From Anisakis pegreffii (taxonomy: Eukaryota > Nematoda > Chromadorea > Rhabditida > Anisakidae), in assembly GCA_035041965.1 (NCBI GenBank), contig JAPYMA010002694.1, forward strand, positions 1 to 64,000: DNA of 64,000 bases. Reading direction: 5' to 3'. The notes beneath the pieces were generated by a model. It ran no database searches, was not told the DNA's origin, and saw nothing but the letters and a program-made list of their open reading frames with translations. Every line of letters begins with the position of its first letter. Position 1 is the first letter of the stretch. The position numbers and the translations under genes are program-made. This document shows, in pieces, positions 1 through 18,769 of this stretch.

Positions 1-3000
1 ATATGAGCAAGATTAGGAGTGATATATGGAATACTTTTGAAAATGAAAAAATGAATGAAAAATAAAAATAAATAAATAAAAGAATGAATAAATGTGTTGA
101 AATGAGGTTATCAATATTACAATGCAATTTTGTGATCAATTTCATATTCAAGCAATAAATTGCTATGATGAGGTGCGTTCAATAACATATAATCAGAATA
201 AACGAACAATCAACGGATGGATGGATGGATGCATTAATTACTGCATAACTACACTCGCTACTTACCTCATAATCACTAATAGAATATACCCCATCACTTA
301 TAGTGAATTCATAACTTGTACCGAGGAAAAGAGACACGAGAAATTTTTTGCTGCAAAATTAATCTAATCCAAACCCAAATCATCAACTTCCAAATGCAGT
401 GAATAATGCTGCTGCCTTTGAATAAAAGCAATTGACTGAAGTGGCGGTGAATTAATGCATCCGAAAAAAAAAACATTTGCAGAAGAATTCAAAACGATTC
501 GATGAAACTAACGAACGAATGAACCAACCAACAAGTACAATAATGAAACGATAAATCGAGCGCAATCAAACGACAACAATAAAAATACAACCACATAGCA
601 TAAATATCTTCTTTTTCTTCTTCTTCTCAATTGTGCTGCTACTACTACTACTGCTGCTTCTTCGTCTTCTTCTTATTTACAAACAAACGAATACAGAAAT
701 AATAAATTAGTGATCAAACAAACACCACGAATGATCAATTGAATAAAATTTTTATAAATCGGCGACAACGACAGCGAAAACACGTTGCGCATTCTCTTCA
801 ATGTTCCATTTGTAAGTGAGCTTAGCTTATGTTGCCGTCAAAATTGATAACAACCAACAAAACTAAGCACACGTTTACCGCAGAGTATCATTGGTGATCA
901 TAAATGGCTGATACGAATGAATGACAATCATCGAACAGCTCCATTTACAATATCATCGTAAAGAATGAGTGAGTATCATATCAAATCAACTGATCAATCA
1001 GCTGACCAACGATTGATCAACGAAACGTTTAAGAGTCATCGAAAAACTTATCAAATTACAACAGAGTTGGACGGTTGATGAGGTGTGACCACGTATCAAT
1101 AAAATTCATCGAACAGCTCAGCCAAACATACGACATACTACAACACGGAAACGCACCAACAAACGATCCAGTGAACAAACAACGAGTAGTAACTAAACAA
1201 ATCTGTGTGTGTGGAACGAATAAAATTCAAGAACACGACGATACACGAAAAAAAAAGCGGCTGAAAACCCGTCAAAAAATGTGTTTTGTTGTGAAATGAC
1301 GAGAGACTTAAGACTCGTAAAGGCACGCGTTTTGGAATGCATGCCGCAGTTTAATGATAATAAGCATTCGACTATCATCACATATATTGCATAGCTAGCT
1401 CACCGTATGTATACTATTCACACACCACAATCACCTGGATTAATAAGATAGAGATAATTGATAATAAGAATGATAACGATTAGAAAATGCTAGCAATAGT
1501 GCTCGGTACATCTATTCCTCATAAAGACTCTCTGGTTAACCTATCACATTTGCATTTGCAACTCTCAAACATAAAAGAAACATAATCATTTTGCAAAATT
1601 ATAATGAAAAAAACAAGGAATAAAAATCATGAAATGACATCGCCGAAAATCGCTTTCTTCCCGTTTCTTTACTGAACTAAACAACAGATGAATGAATTCA
1701 TTCGTGATGTTACAATAATTTTATATGATATCAAATAATGATGAATGTTATTTGTTCATTTCACTGAAACATAAAACAATCGTGAACCAAACCAAACAGT
1801 TGAATTCAATCAGTAAAACAAACCAAAAATTCAGATCAAATAATAATAACAATAATAGCAAGAAAATAAAACGCTCATGATAAGATATCAATGAAACAAC
1901 TGAAAAGCATTAAATGATCACGAATGAATTGGATGAATGAATCAAATTAACCAGAATTTAACTAAACTCGAACTGTGAATTAATGCAAAATAACTTAAAG
2001 ATACAAGTCAAGAAGAAATATCAGAAAATGATGTAGTGTGTTGCCAGTGTACTTCACGATGACGCAATGAATGCTAGTGACACAATAATCAAATGCGATC
2101 GACTATCATTATTATCATTGAAATGAATGCAATCGAACCGTAAAAACCACTCCAACAACAATAATAACAATAATCAATATCAATTATCAAATCAAATCTT
2201 ATCATAACACAAAAACACAAACAAATTTCGGATTATCAGCCGTCTAACGAATAATCCAACGAACTCAAAGCACACCGGAAAGAAGATCAAATGGTATGAA
2301 TGGCTGCTGCTGCTACTGCTGCTTTACGTATAATCATCGCACATTACTATATCATTTCATAACAATAACAACGACGACCACAACAATCGCCAACAAAACA
2401 TTTTAAACAATTTCAACGGAAATATTTCAAAACAGAAGTCGTCTCCATTCAATTTGATTAAATTCAAGACCTTCGAGCTTCCACTAATTCATTGGTCAGA
2501 CAAAAGATTATGAGCAAATTTTTGTTTTCCTTCAAATCACCAAATCAGGATCAGCCTTCAGTGACTCTACCACCGCTTATGCCCGAAACTATTATCAAAA
2601 CAAGAAAAGTTCCACGAAATCAAGTCCCGTCCTGTCATTCGTCACTCAACTCTTTTCAGATAACTCAACTCTTTCACATCAAACCATACAAAATCGCAGG
2701 TCAATACCATGATCACTTACTTCATTTCGAAAAATCATTTTCTAGGAAATAAATTAGAGGTGAAACGAACGAAATGCAACGTGATTTGATACGATGCAAT
2801 GCAATCGAATGAATGAATCCTTAACAAACAATAAATAACAACAACAAAAACAACAAAATGACACGCGAACAAACAACTCCGTCAATTCGAGAATAATCAA
2901 CAATCATAAAAACAACTGAACTGATCAAAAACTCACTGAAAATTAACCGAAATAGCTCATTCAGATAGGTTTGAATGAAACGCATTGCGAAGACGAAATA

Positions 3001-4160
3001 ATAATAATAATAATGATGAGAAAATTGGAAAGCGCGCATGAAGAAATGATAGAAACGTAACAGATGATAAGAATAACCATGCAATCTAGCTTCAATATAT
3101 CATATCTATAAAGGTCAATCATGACAGTGATATTCAAAAACTTCATAGAAACATCCTTCCAAAAACAGCTTTCACAGTCGATGTCCCATCAATTACTATC
3201 ACAAACTCATCAACGAATAACAGCCATGTGAAGATGACCGACTGAAAACAACGAATCAAAGTTGACAAACGATCATCAAAATATTCCAAAATACGAACAA
3301 CAAACGACATCAACAACGAATTTGACGTGCCCATAACGATGCTTGCGAAATGCGATATGCACGATGTGGTGGGTGTTACTGAATATGGACTTGAGTCCAA
3401 CGACAAAAAATTAGGATAACCGAACGGGACTGGACGACGGGTCAGCAGATACGCATTACGATGGGATAGAACCAAACATTCAAGGAATAAAGTTATGATT
3501 TAAGAATGAGATTGATAAAACGAACTGAACGGTCGCGGAGATGTGAAAAAAAAAAAGAAAACATCTTTAAAACGATGTGAATAAAACTGATGAATAATAA
3601 CTGGAAACTGTTTTAGGTACTAATGAATAATGAATAGAGGCAAAATGAATTATTCAACAACGGATTTAACGACGAAGAACACACTTCGAGATAATGAATC
3701 TGAAAAGAAATAGATGATATTGTCAGCAGATGACTGAACCAATTAACTACTCAGAATCAATGATGCAATCGACGTGTAAATAAACAAATCAACTACACAA
3801 ACTATACGGAGGACCGAATGGGCGGATGAACAGATGGATGGACTCATTAATGGTCACATACACAAAATATAATACTGACGACGGTGACAACGGCGTCTTC
3901 GAAAATTGAGAATTGCAGTAGGAGGCAAATTATTCTTCATTCATTGCAAATGATTGCGACGACGATTCACTTTCATATTGTGCTGACTGAGAATGTGAAT
4001 AATACTTATGAATGCTGGTGGTACGTAACTGACTCTGTTGGATGATACGATAAAGGTGATTAGTGATGGATGGGATGTGCAATACGATTAAATTAGATGC
4101 CATACAACGAACGTTTCAAATTCATTTCATTTCATCACCATATGCGATCGATTCATTACT
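1..4160. other. Region downstream of laf-1, no recognised gene
   Basis: I see no coding exon here that I can tie to a known family. The plus strand is rich in A and C, with many AAC and AAT runs, so the minus strand is T/G-rich like the introns of the transcribed strands elsewhere in the window. It could therefore be a long 3' flank, or an intron of a further minus-strand gene. The AATGAA-type motif on the minus strand near 4110-4135 could be the laf-1 poly(A) signal, but I cannot confirm that. Two open frames are noted separately or rejected. A short GGAT tandem run lies at 217-232. Confidence 0.5.
3143..3475 (-). CDS. Doubtful open frame, 110 codons
   Basis: An uninterrupted minus-strand frame of 110 codons opens with ATG and contains one hydrophobic stretch in its second half. 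I recognise no family, and I see no acceptor next to the ATG. It lies in a T/G-rich strand context where long open frames can arise by chance. It may be a small unknown protein or an exon of a gene downstream of laf-1, but chance is the simpler reading. Confidence 0.12.
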   Translation of the reverse strand: MVLSHRNAYLLTRRPVPFGYPNFLSLDSSPYSVTPTTSCISHFASIVMGTSNSLLMSFVVRILEYFDDRLSTLIRCFQSVIFTWLLFVDEFVIVIDGTSTVKAVFGRMFL

Positions 4161-10697
<6,537 letters not shown>

Positions 10698-10703
10698 CTG
10701 AAA
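10698..10703 (-). promoter_or_regulatory. Splice acceptor before the laf-1 start, likely trans-splice site
   Basis: The minus strand reads TTTTTCAG immediately before base 10697, and the laf-1 ATG follows 23 bases later at 10674. This is the nematode acceptor consensus. With no coding frame needed upstream it most likely receives a spliced leader, though a 5'UTR intron is equally possible from sequence alone. Confidence 0.6.
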
Positions 10704-11654
10704 AATCTATTTCAATTACATTTTCTCTGCTCATTATTTCTTCTTCTTCTTCTTCGATTAGACGTATGAAAATGCTTTCATATGTATACTATTCAATACG
10801 ACATCAAGTTTCGAGCGTTGAAAAATCCCAATAAACCATTATCTGATTAAAATCTGACTTCTTTTTCCAGCAATTATTACAATTTAACGAAATTTCACAC
10901 TGGATTCAGTTTCGATTGGAATATGAACACGTCTTGATCAGATCGATTTCCATTAGTTTCATTACAAATTACAACGTTACAAAGCACTCAACACCACACG
11001 CCGTTCGGTTATGATTCATAAAATTCTGATGAGTAAACACACTGCCGATAATCGACAACCGAACTGCCAAAAAAAATGAGACATCAGCTGGGAATATCAT
11101 TTGCAATTATGAATTCATTTTATTAACATAATCTGGATCGTGGACTGGTACCTTCTAATGTGTTGAAATAACAATAATTAAACGATGACACACACTGCAG
11201 ATGGGATTTAGAGCTGAGGAGAGCTATGGATAAAACAGACTGTAATAAGTGATATTCTTAATCGTATATCATTGGACAATCTTCAACTTATCACTGATGC
11301 ATATCACACGATTCATTCTCGAAAATTCACTTGAAAATGCCCTTTCCTTACTGGGTTGGTAACGACTCACTCGAATAGGTCATACTTATTGTTAAGTGAA
11401 GTTCAAGCTCAAAGGAGGATAACTAACATTTGCATTTTTATGATATAAACTGGATATTCAATTCATGGCATCGTAAATGCCAACTGAGATCGTCATAAAG
11501 AGATCTTACATATGGCAAATGAATAATTTGCATTTGCTTACAAAATTCCACTCGTTACTTCTTCCTCCTTCGAATAAAGGAAACGAAAAGGAAATTGCAC
11601 TGTATGAGCAAACACATCGCATTACGAACGATGATTCTTATTTCTGAACACCTA

Positions 11655-11735
11655 TCACAAATAATCAAACGAGTGCGAATGGGTCAACCCAACCCGAAGC
11701 AAGAGTGCAGCGATTAAGAAATACGCCACCAGCAT
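11655..11735 (-). CDS. Possible signal-peptide micro-ORF, 26 codons
   Basis: Opens with MLVAYFLIAALLLRVG, a textbook hydrophobic signal-peptide or membrane-anchor pattern, and stops after 26 residues. It could be the first exon of a secreted protein, but I find no convincing donor or following exon before laf-1 begins. Chance is possible at this length. Confidence 0.15.
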   Translation of the reverse strand: MLVAYFLIAALLLRVGLTHSHSFDYL

Positions 11736-12854
11736 GATTAGAAGACGACTGTTGATGAGCATTCTTTCATATTTTTCACCAACAACATGTCTGAATTTTG
11801 GAATGATAATGATGCAATATTAAAAATTTTCAATTCAGCATTCTTCAGCGACTTGTTCTTGCTGTTTAATTCGGATGTAGACTCTTTGTTAATCCTTATT
11901 GCTCTGAATTCTCGTTTAGAGACTGTTCGTTTCATTTTTTTTTTTGGAATCTTTGAGTTTGATTTACTTGAATTGACAGAATCCACTGTACTGGTGTGAA
12001 GTAAATTAACCGTAATCAAAACTGCTCAATTGATTCCATGGCTACATGACCATTCAACATAACTTACAATGATGCAAGATCATCTGAACGCATATCAACT
12101 ATTGTACTCTCAATAAAACAAATGTATTCCAGATATACATAAGCAAGGCACGTGCTACTAGAACAAATGATACAAAAGCAAGTTGCATCAGATGAATTTG
12201 ACGAATTCAGCGACTAGAACTGATCTCGCTTCGAAATTGATCAGAAGCGAATACTATACGTATGCTCCCTTCCCCATTCAGAATTCACAATTTTATGCCA
12301 CACCCAATTGATCACTTTCACCAGATGGATTGAATTCCCAATGCTAAAAAATTTACAACTCAAATAATCCAGCCACTGTTAGCTACCACATTCAAAAGCA
12401 ACATCAAAAAAAAAAAACCGTACGCTTATAAAGGCCCACCATACATTTGACGATGAATAATAATATGCTAATTGTAAGATTCTACTCACGTAAAACATCA
12501 ATCGACCATACGCTATGTATTTTTTTCATTAAACGCCTCATGCATTACAAAACATTACGATAATATGAATACATTATATTCCGTATGGAATATTATCAGT
12601 AACTGATGCGTCACCAAACCGTTTCCATTCGTTTAGCTGAATGTCTTTCTAATTATAAAATTTGATTCGAGTGGAGCAGGAAATGGGCATAGTGGTACAT
12701 GAAACAGAAAAACAATGAAAAGATAATAAATGATCACATGTGCGGGAAGTGATTAGCGCTGAGAACAAGATATCGGAACACGAAGTTTCATAAAAAGATA
12801 AAATAAACGTGAATTTTTGTGGGTGGTAGAGCTCAGATGTGGCAATCTCATTAA

Positions 12855-13121
12855 TTGTTGATGACAAGAAATGATTTTCGGTTGAAAAACGATGCGAAAC
12901 CAAAAAAAAGAAGCACGAATTCGTTTGTCTGCGAACGAATCGAAAATCACGATGCAACTGTCGTAATCTTCAAAAAATTAATCCACAACAATCCTCATGA
13001 ACCAATTGAGCCTTCTAATAAAAACGGTTTATTTCTATTTATACAACCGAATTTATCAACAGATGAATATGCCAATTTATCTGTTGTAAGTGTTTTTTTT
13101 TTGTTTGAAATCTTATCATAA
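12855..13121 (+). CDS. Possible exon, unknown protein
   Basis: An open frame including NGLFLFIQPNLSTDEYANL reaches a good donor (TCTGTT|GTAAGT at about 13086). The next open frame (13131-13387) does not match its phase through any acceptor I see. I recognise no family. It may be one exon of an unrecognised plus-strand gene, or chance. Confidence 0.2.
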   Translation: MLMTRNDFRLKNDAKPKKRSTNSFVCERIENHDATVVIFKKLIHNNPHEPIEPSNKNGLFLFIQPNLSTDEYANLSVVSVFFLFEILS

Positions 13122-13130
13122 GACCAACAG

Positions 13131-13387
13131 CACTGACGCAATCAAGCGATATTTTTATTCGAGGTAATCTTCCAGAGATGAGAAATGCGGCAGGCATAAA
13201 CCCAATGTGGTCAGCTCTGAGGATTCCAGAATACTGGAGGGAATTTAGCGCAAATTCCCACGATTTTTCTCCCACTCTTCTAAGGAAACGATCACATACA
13301 CTGTCGAATGCATATTGCGTCTACAGACATAAAATTGAGCTTGAAACGTCGATAGAAAGTGATTCGTACCATTCAGCTCTAGCCTAA
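13131..13387 (+). CDS. Possible terminal exon, unknown protein
   Basis: After an acceptor-like ACCAACAG, the frame stays open for about 85 codons to a TAA, including MRNAAGINPMWSALRIPEYW. It is Trp- and Arg-containing without clear low complexity, so protein-like. I cannot connect it to another exon in phase or assign a family. Confidence 0.2.
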
Positions 13388-13504
13388 AGAGTAAGTCTGC
13401 TCCGGTTAGGTGTTCAATTAAGAGCAATTAAGATCGTGATTGGAATCATGGTTAGGCAATCATTTCGAACAAACTGAGAGAAGAATTTGCGAGATATTTC
13501 CTAG

Positions 13505-13576
13505 TCGTCAACATGGCGCCGCATCACTTCAATTGCTGCGGTCGTGGTTGTAATTTCAAAAGGTGTATTTCGAAAG
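13505..13576 (+). CDS. Candidate first exon, Cys-rich start
   Basis: A TTTCCTAG acceptor is followed eight bases later by ATG at 13513, and the frame MAPHHFNCCGRGC... runs 21 codons plus one base to a donor AAG|GTATGT. That is acceptor, ATG and donor in the arrangement expected for a trans-spliced first exon. The four cysteines are notable. No downstream exon of matching phase is certain, so the gene remains hypothetical. Confidence 0.3.
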
Positions 13577-16500
13577 GTATGTTGGGTAAATGACGCAAGC
13601 AACCTGCTGGAAGTAGGAATTTTAAAGTCCCTCAATTTTTGGGAATAAATAACTCAACATCGAGTAACTTGATACTGTATTCGGCATTGACCAGACAGCG
13701 GATTTTATTCTGACGATAGCAAAAACGAATAGATGTACAAATGAGTGCAATATTACATCATTGAAACGAACTGATGAGATGTTGGCATATTGTGCGATGG
13801 GTGTTCAAATGCAAACTCAAATAACATTACGTTGGGTGAATGGCAAAACAGGATGACTTACGATTAGATAATAGTTTCACTTCCAAATTATAAACAATTC
13901 ACGGAGACACGGCAACATCCTCATTACGCATAACTCATTGAATTGCTAAACTGAAGAGTTGATAAGCCAATATGGTTTTCAGAATTTGGCGCAACGAATG
14001 CGTTGGAATAGAATTGGCGTCAGTTGAATGAATAACCGAGAACCGAACGAGGCACATTATTGTGAGAACGAAAGAATAGAGCGCGTAACAACATATTCAC
14101 TTGAAAATGAATCAATAGATGATACGAATACGATTCATATGCAACGACGACGACACCATACGAGGTAGAGGAACGAAAGAGGAACGCTGTACACGGAGAG
14201 CAATCGCAAAACATTGGTGGTTTGGGGTGAGTGTGCGGAGAGGAGAACAGCGCGCCTTGGTTATGCAGCACATCGGGTCTGGAGTACGAGGACGAAAGAG
14301 AAGGAATTTGTGTGTGTGATTTACATTTGGTGTGTGTATATGCGCATAGAGATTGTATATACACTGATTGTGTATACGATGTGAACACTTTCAGAGGAAG
14401 TAAAAATTGCTCTCGTTGCGAGTGTCAGTGCTGTTGCTCTGCTTGCTTGCTTCTATGTTTCGTGTCGTCGTACGCAAAGAAACGAACGAACTCTTTACGA
14501 AGAGTTATCGCGAAGGGGGCGAACATGGTCGGCAAAGAGGCAATACAATATTTACAAGAAGAGTACGATGCGACGACTCCAGATCAGTTCATTCGCATTC
14601 GAGAAATAAGGATTCTAGGCGAGAAGAAGAGCGTGTTGAATAGAGGTTTGCGAAGAAAAGACCGAAACAAATGCAGCCAGCAAGCATATGCGGCATATCT
14701 GCCACAGTTATTGATTGCTGCGGAATTTCTTTCTAGATGATGAGTGCATGCATGGCTATTGGGTGTGTTCAGTGGGAACGGCAAATACGGATAGCGGGGG
14801 AACTACGCCACGATGCAACCCAGGTCAATGCGTGCGAGCCAGTGAAATTCGACAAGACGATGGATGACGACATACCGTGAGAGCGAAACGAAAGCAACAC
14901 GAATGGATAGTGGAGTTGAGATGAGAAATATGGGGGAGTATAGCAATTTGAGTGTTGAGAAACGGGATACTAGATGGGAACAAAATGGAATAGAATATGA
15001 ACGCACAAAATAGAGTTGAAAGTACGGAATAGAATCACGGCGCATTGAGCTGATATTTCGTTGCATCACAGATTTCGATGGATGAACTAACTGGGTTGTG
15101 CGCTGGTTTGGATGAAATGCGATTGTCCACTAAAATATACGCTTGTGTTTGTATGTATGTGGTGTGTGTGTGGCGAAACGTTTACGTACGTATGTGATTT
15201 TGAGATTGAAAAGAGGTGTGATTTTAGGTGTTGCTTGTTATGTGATGTCATATCGAATTAGCAACAAAACAAGCGAATAGAGGAAGAGGAAGAGCAGATA
15301 AGACTTGAGTTAGTGTTCGAGTGAGAACTCGATCTGGGTGGGAACACAGGGGACACGTCTGCCTAAGCTGAATGCTAGATTAGAACGCTTAACGCTGCTA
15401 GTTTTTCTCATGTTTAGAGGAGGAAACATGGCAGACACCGTTGAAGAATGCTATTGATATCAGACTGTTGCTGTGATAGTTTCGTATCGAACGGGTCGTA
15501 TATCCACTGATTTACTTACTACTTTCTAGTTATGTGCTTGTACAAAGTATATGTGGAATAATCACTAGATCTAGATCGACACATACGCACACACACACAA
15601 GATATGCCAGCAGCATCAAGAGCAGTTGCGGGCCGGCACAGCAGATTGTGATAGAATTTTTGTTGCCTCTTTCTTGCCTGTTGCTGCTGATGCCTATGTG
15701 AAAGTATAGCCGTTGTGTGATGTTAATGATGATATGATGATGTATTAAACGAGACGATATGAACGTTTACACAGAACAGAACAGAACGACGATTCGAATA
15801 TGTACACGTTGATTTGTATGTGATGTGTTTGTATATATCAGGTCTTTAGCAGGCAGGGTCATTCGTGTCTTCAAAAAGATAAGGTGAGATCGTGATGCAT
15901 AAGAGAATATGAACGGTTATGGAGTTAAGAGACTGAATTAAAGCGACGAAGGACCGTACTCGTGTCTGTTGTGTACCATCTAATCCCCTCTCCCCCCGCA
16001 GCCCTCTTCTTTGCTGACTACGATACTATTGTAGTAATAATGGCATGGATATGATGTCTGTGGCATATCTCCTATATTACGCGATGACTGTACAATATTC
16101 TGCTTGATAGAGGCGACGAGCACAACGTATATGCGGCCGGCCATCTTTGCTTTGCGTTTCAACGCTGAATGCTAATGTGTTGAATATACGCTTGCCGGCT
16201 TGGTTGCTGGTGTATATGTTACATGATGAATGGATGGAATGGATGGGGAATGATGATGCTGCTGCTGCGGCTGTGAGAATAATGCTGAGTGCTGCTGCTG
16301 CTGCTGTTGTGCCTACGCCTGACGATGTGAATTGTGTGTATATTTTGTTCGCTCATATTCAAGCGATCCGCTCAGCTGAAAGCTGAAAGTTGAAAGCAGC
16401 TAAAATTTCGATCGTTTTAGCTGTGCTGCAAAAAATTAACAGCATTTCTTGTTATTGCTACTTTTATGAGGGTATTTCAATCATTTGATAATTTGTTTCT

Positions 16501-18284
16501 TAATCGGGTAACCAGACTGTTTGATCGCTTCTCAGTTGTGGGAGTTAGAGAGGGATTCGCTAATTTTTTGGGTTGTACCGAGCCTGACCGGCATCAGCTG
16601 GAATGAATCGATGAATGTGCACTAGTGAGCCGAGGCCTGCTTGAATGTCGAATTCAACTGAATCGATTCAAACGAAATAAACTTTCTGGTTTTCCATATT
16701 CCGAGATGAAAATATGAAAAACCTCAGTGTCCAAATATTAGCTAAACAATCGCATTCAACGACTCTTTTCATGACGTATCTCATCGACCATATCCACTAA
16801 GGCTCCTCCTCGGTGACTGGAAACAGCTGTGAGTTCGAGTGCACACATCAGACATAACTGACGTCAAACCGTACACTGGGAAAAGTTTGACGGTTCTGTT
16901 AGTAAATCATCGAAATTTTCGTTCGTGTGCACAATAAATCGAAACGAGTTGCTGTTCGTTGACTTTATCGATCCACAATTTTGATCGTGTACTCTTGTGT
17001 TTGTGATCGCTTTGTATCGTTTACTGATGAATGCTTCATAGAATTTCGATAGCTATTCACAAGGCTCATAGAGTCATCACTTTGCTAGTGAAAATTCCAG
17101 CTAGAAATGAAATCTTTCCGTAATATCTCTGCAAGACGAGATCTGTTCATCGAGTTCACATCGCTTCATTGTATAGTTTCAAATCATCGTATGGTATTGA
17201 GAAGCTACCGTCGATCTCCAATAGTTTATTAAATGTGCACTTAAAATGTATTTCATCATGGCAAACGCGTGAAATAAATCGGCTTCATAAGACAACTTCT
17301 TTCAACAGATTAAGGGGAAGAGAAGGCATATGAAGATATCTATAATGAAGGTGCCTGATTTTGGCTTCCCCGCTAGATTTTTTGCAGGAATCGGGAAAAA
17401 ATGGAGAATTTCACCAGCTTATCAGTGAAGGTTACATAGGTGGAGATCACTGGAAGGTTTTCTTCATTTTATTGTGACTGCGAACGTTACTGGTGCCTGT
17501 CATTCGAATGATATGCTTATCGCATCGTCTTGTTATCAGTTCGATACGATGATTATATTGTGGTGCTTGTGGACAATCAATTGGTCGATATCCATTAGCA
17601 TTTTCCCGTTGTCATTGAAATTATTCCTACCGTAGGATTATCATATGATCGGTGGAATAATCTAGGCTTACACGTGTGCCCAAAATATCGTCTCCTTTGA
17701 AAAAGCAAGCAATTCGTTTCGTGTAATATAGCAGTTACTTATAAAAAGCTCTTTTCTGGTTACAATACATTCATATGACTCTTCTCACTGAATCCTTGTA
17801 CATTTGATCCCAAAAGATCACAATGGTGGCTGCTTTCGTCTGCTGAAATTTAAACTGAACCAACTGTAAATGTCTATAAATTTCAAGACTGTAAGTCTCG
17901 TAAAATTTAGATTTAAATGGCCAAATTGCATTGGAATTCTCAAAAAAGCGAAATTTTGGTGAAACTCATCAATATTCTCATTGCACCATCATTTAATCCT
18001 GTTTTGATGTTGTGGTGTACCTTCAGTTTTTCAATTTTCTCGTACCTATAATAGATAGTGGTAACATATCTTCAAATGTCTAACATACAGTAGGCAGTCA
18101 TCGGCCACTCGTCGAAAAGGGTACCAACCGTGTCCTAGTAACATCGACCTATACGATCTTGATGCTCTGATGTATTTATGTTTTATAAGTTTAAAACGCG
18201 AGCAATGAAAATTTATTGGAAATTGGAAACGATACGAATTGATGTGGTGATATGAATGTGCCTAATGAATGAATTTTTTTCAAG
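13577..18284. other. Intergenic or intronic stretch rich in microsatellites
   Basis: The plus strand becomes T/G-rich from about 14 kb. It contains CTG/GCT runs (16256-16312), TG/CA runs (15160-15175, 15586-15600) and one long open frame (14231-14740) that I do not believe. No exon is recognised. If the exon-like islands at 13.5 and 18.3 kb belong to one plus-strand gene, this would be its intron. Confidence 0.4.
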
Positions 18285-18404
18285 TTGTATCGACGGTTAT
18301 CCGAACAAGGAGGTACACAGGGCCGTATTGGCCGCATAGACAACGTCACCAACAACAGCAACACCAACGGAGGTAGCAGTAACCAGCATCAGCCGCAGCA
18401 GTGA
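18285..18404 (+). CDS. Orphan terminal exon candidate, Asn/Gln-rich C terminus
   Basis: An acceptor TTTTTTTCAAG is followed by 39 codons and a TGA: LYRRLSEQGGTQGRIGR, then an Asn/Ser/Gln tail ending QPQQ. The island is richer in G and C than its surroundings. Another frame reads CIDGYPNKEVHRAVLAA before a stop, so the frame is not fully decided. I found no upstream partner exon that I trust. Confidence 0.35.
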   Translation: MYRRLSEQGGTQGRIGRIDNVTNNSNTNGGSSNQHQPQQ

Positions 18405-18630
18405 AATCCCGAGCAATATCCCCAGTTTCATAAAACGTTTATCATATCAGCATTGTTTTATCCCTCTCTCAGGAACTATTCATCACTATCAATATCACCG
18501 TCAAATACTCACAATTGATTGTCATCAGTGTGTTCATGATATCCAATCGAACATTGTACTAGTAGCCATTTGGGGATCCCGCATCAAGACTTGTAAACTG
18601 TGATTATCGCTCGATTTCTTGATTAATCAG

Positions 18631-18769
18631 TCATCTCGGAATCAGTCCAAGCCGCGCATCCGTGCATCGACCTCGAGCTGTGCAACCGACATCTGCCGAA
18701 GACGACGACAGCGACAAACCGTTCGAATCGTCCGTCATTGCCGAGCACACCATTGGGCTGCTAATTCAG
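18631..18769 (+). CDS. Orphan exon-like island, frame undecided
   Basis: A GC-rich island lies between an acceptor-like TTAATCAG and a donor ATTCAG|GTACAT. One frame reads AEDDDSDKPFESSVIAEHTI, which looks protein-like. The other two plus frames and one minus frame are also open over much of it. It may continue the 18285 exon's gene as an alternative exon, or be a 5' exon of the TRIP12 gene. Confidence 0.3.

Larger units (their letters stand above)
10704..13503. other. Upstream flank of laf-1, mixed composition
   Basis: Presumed promoter side of laf-1, between two divergently transcribed regions. No TATA-like or other promoter element stands out. It holds several short open frames described or rejected separately (11655-11735, 11738-12019, 12855-13121, 13131-13387). 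Composition is mixed, unlike the strand-skewed regions on either side. Confidence 0.4.

Noticed and set aside
2492..2752. 86-codon plus-strand frame with MSKFLFSFKSPNQDQ
   Set aside because: Somewhat protein-like, but it has no splice signals or recognised family and sits on the strand that looks untranscribed.
11738..12019. 93-codon Lys-rich minus-strand frame, also open on the plus strand
   Set aside because: Both strands are open over the same AT-rich tract and neither shows a family or convincing splice sites.
14231..14740. 169-codon plus-strand open frame
   Set aside because: It has odd Cys-rich composition, no recognised domain and no supporting splice structure; one frame of this size is expected by chance in 64 kb.
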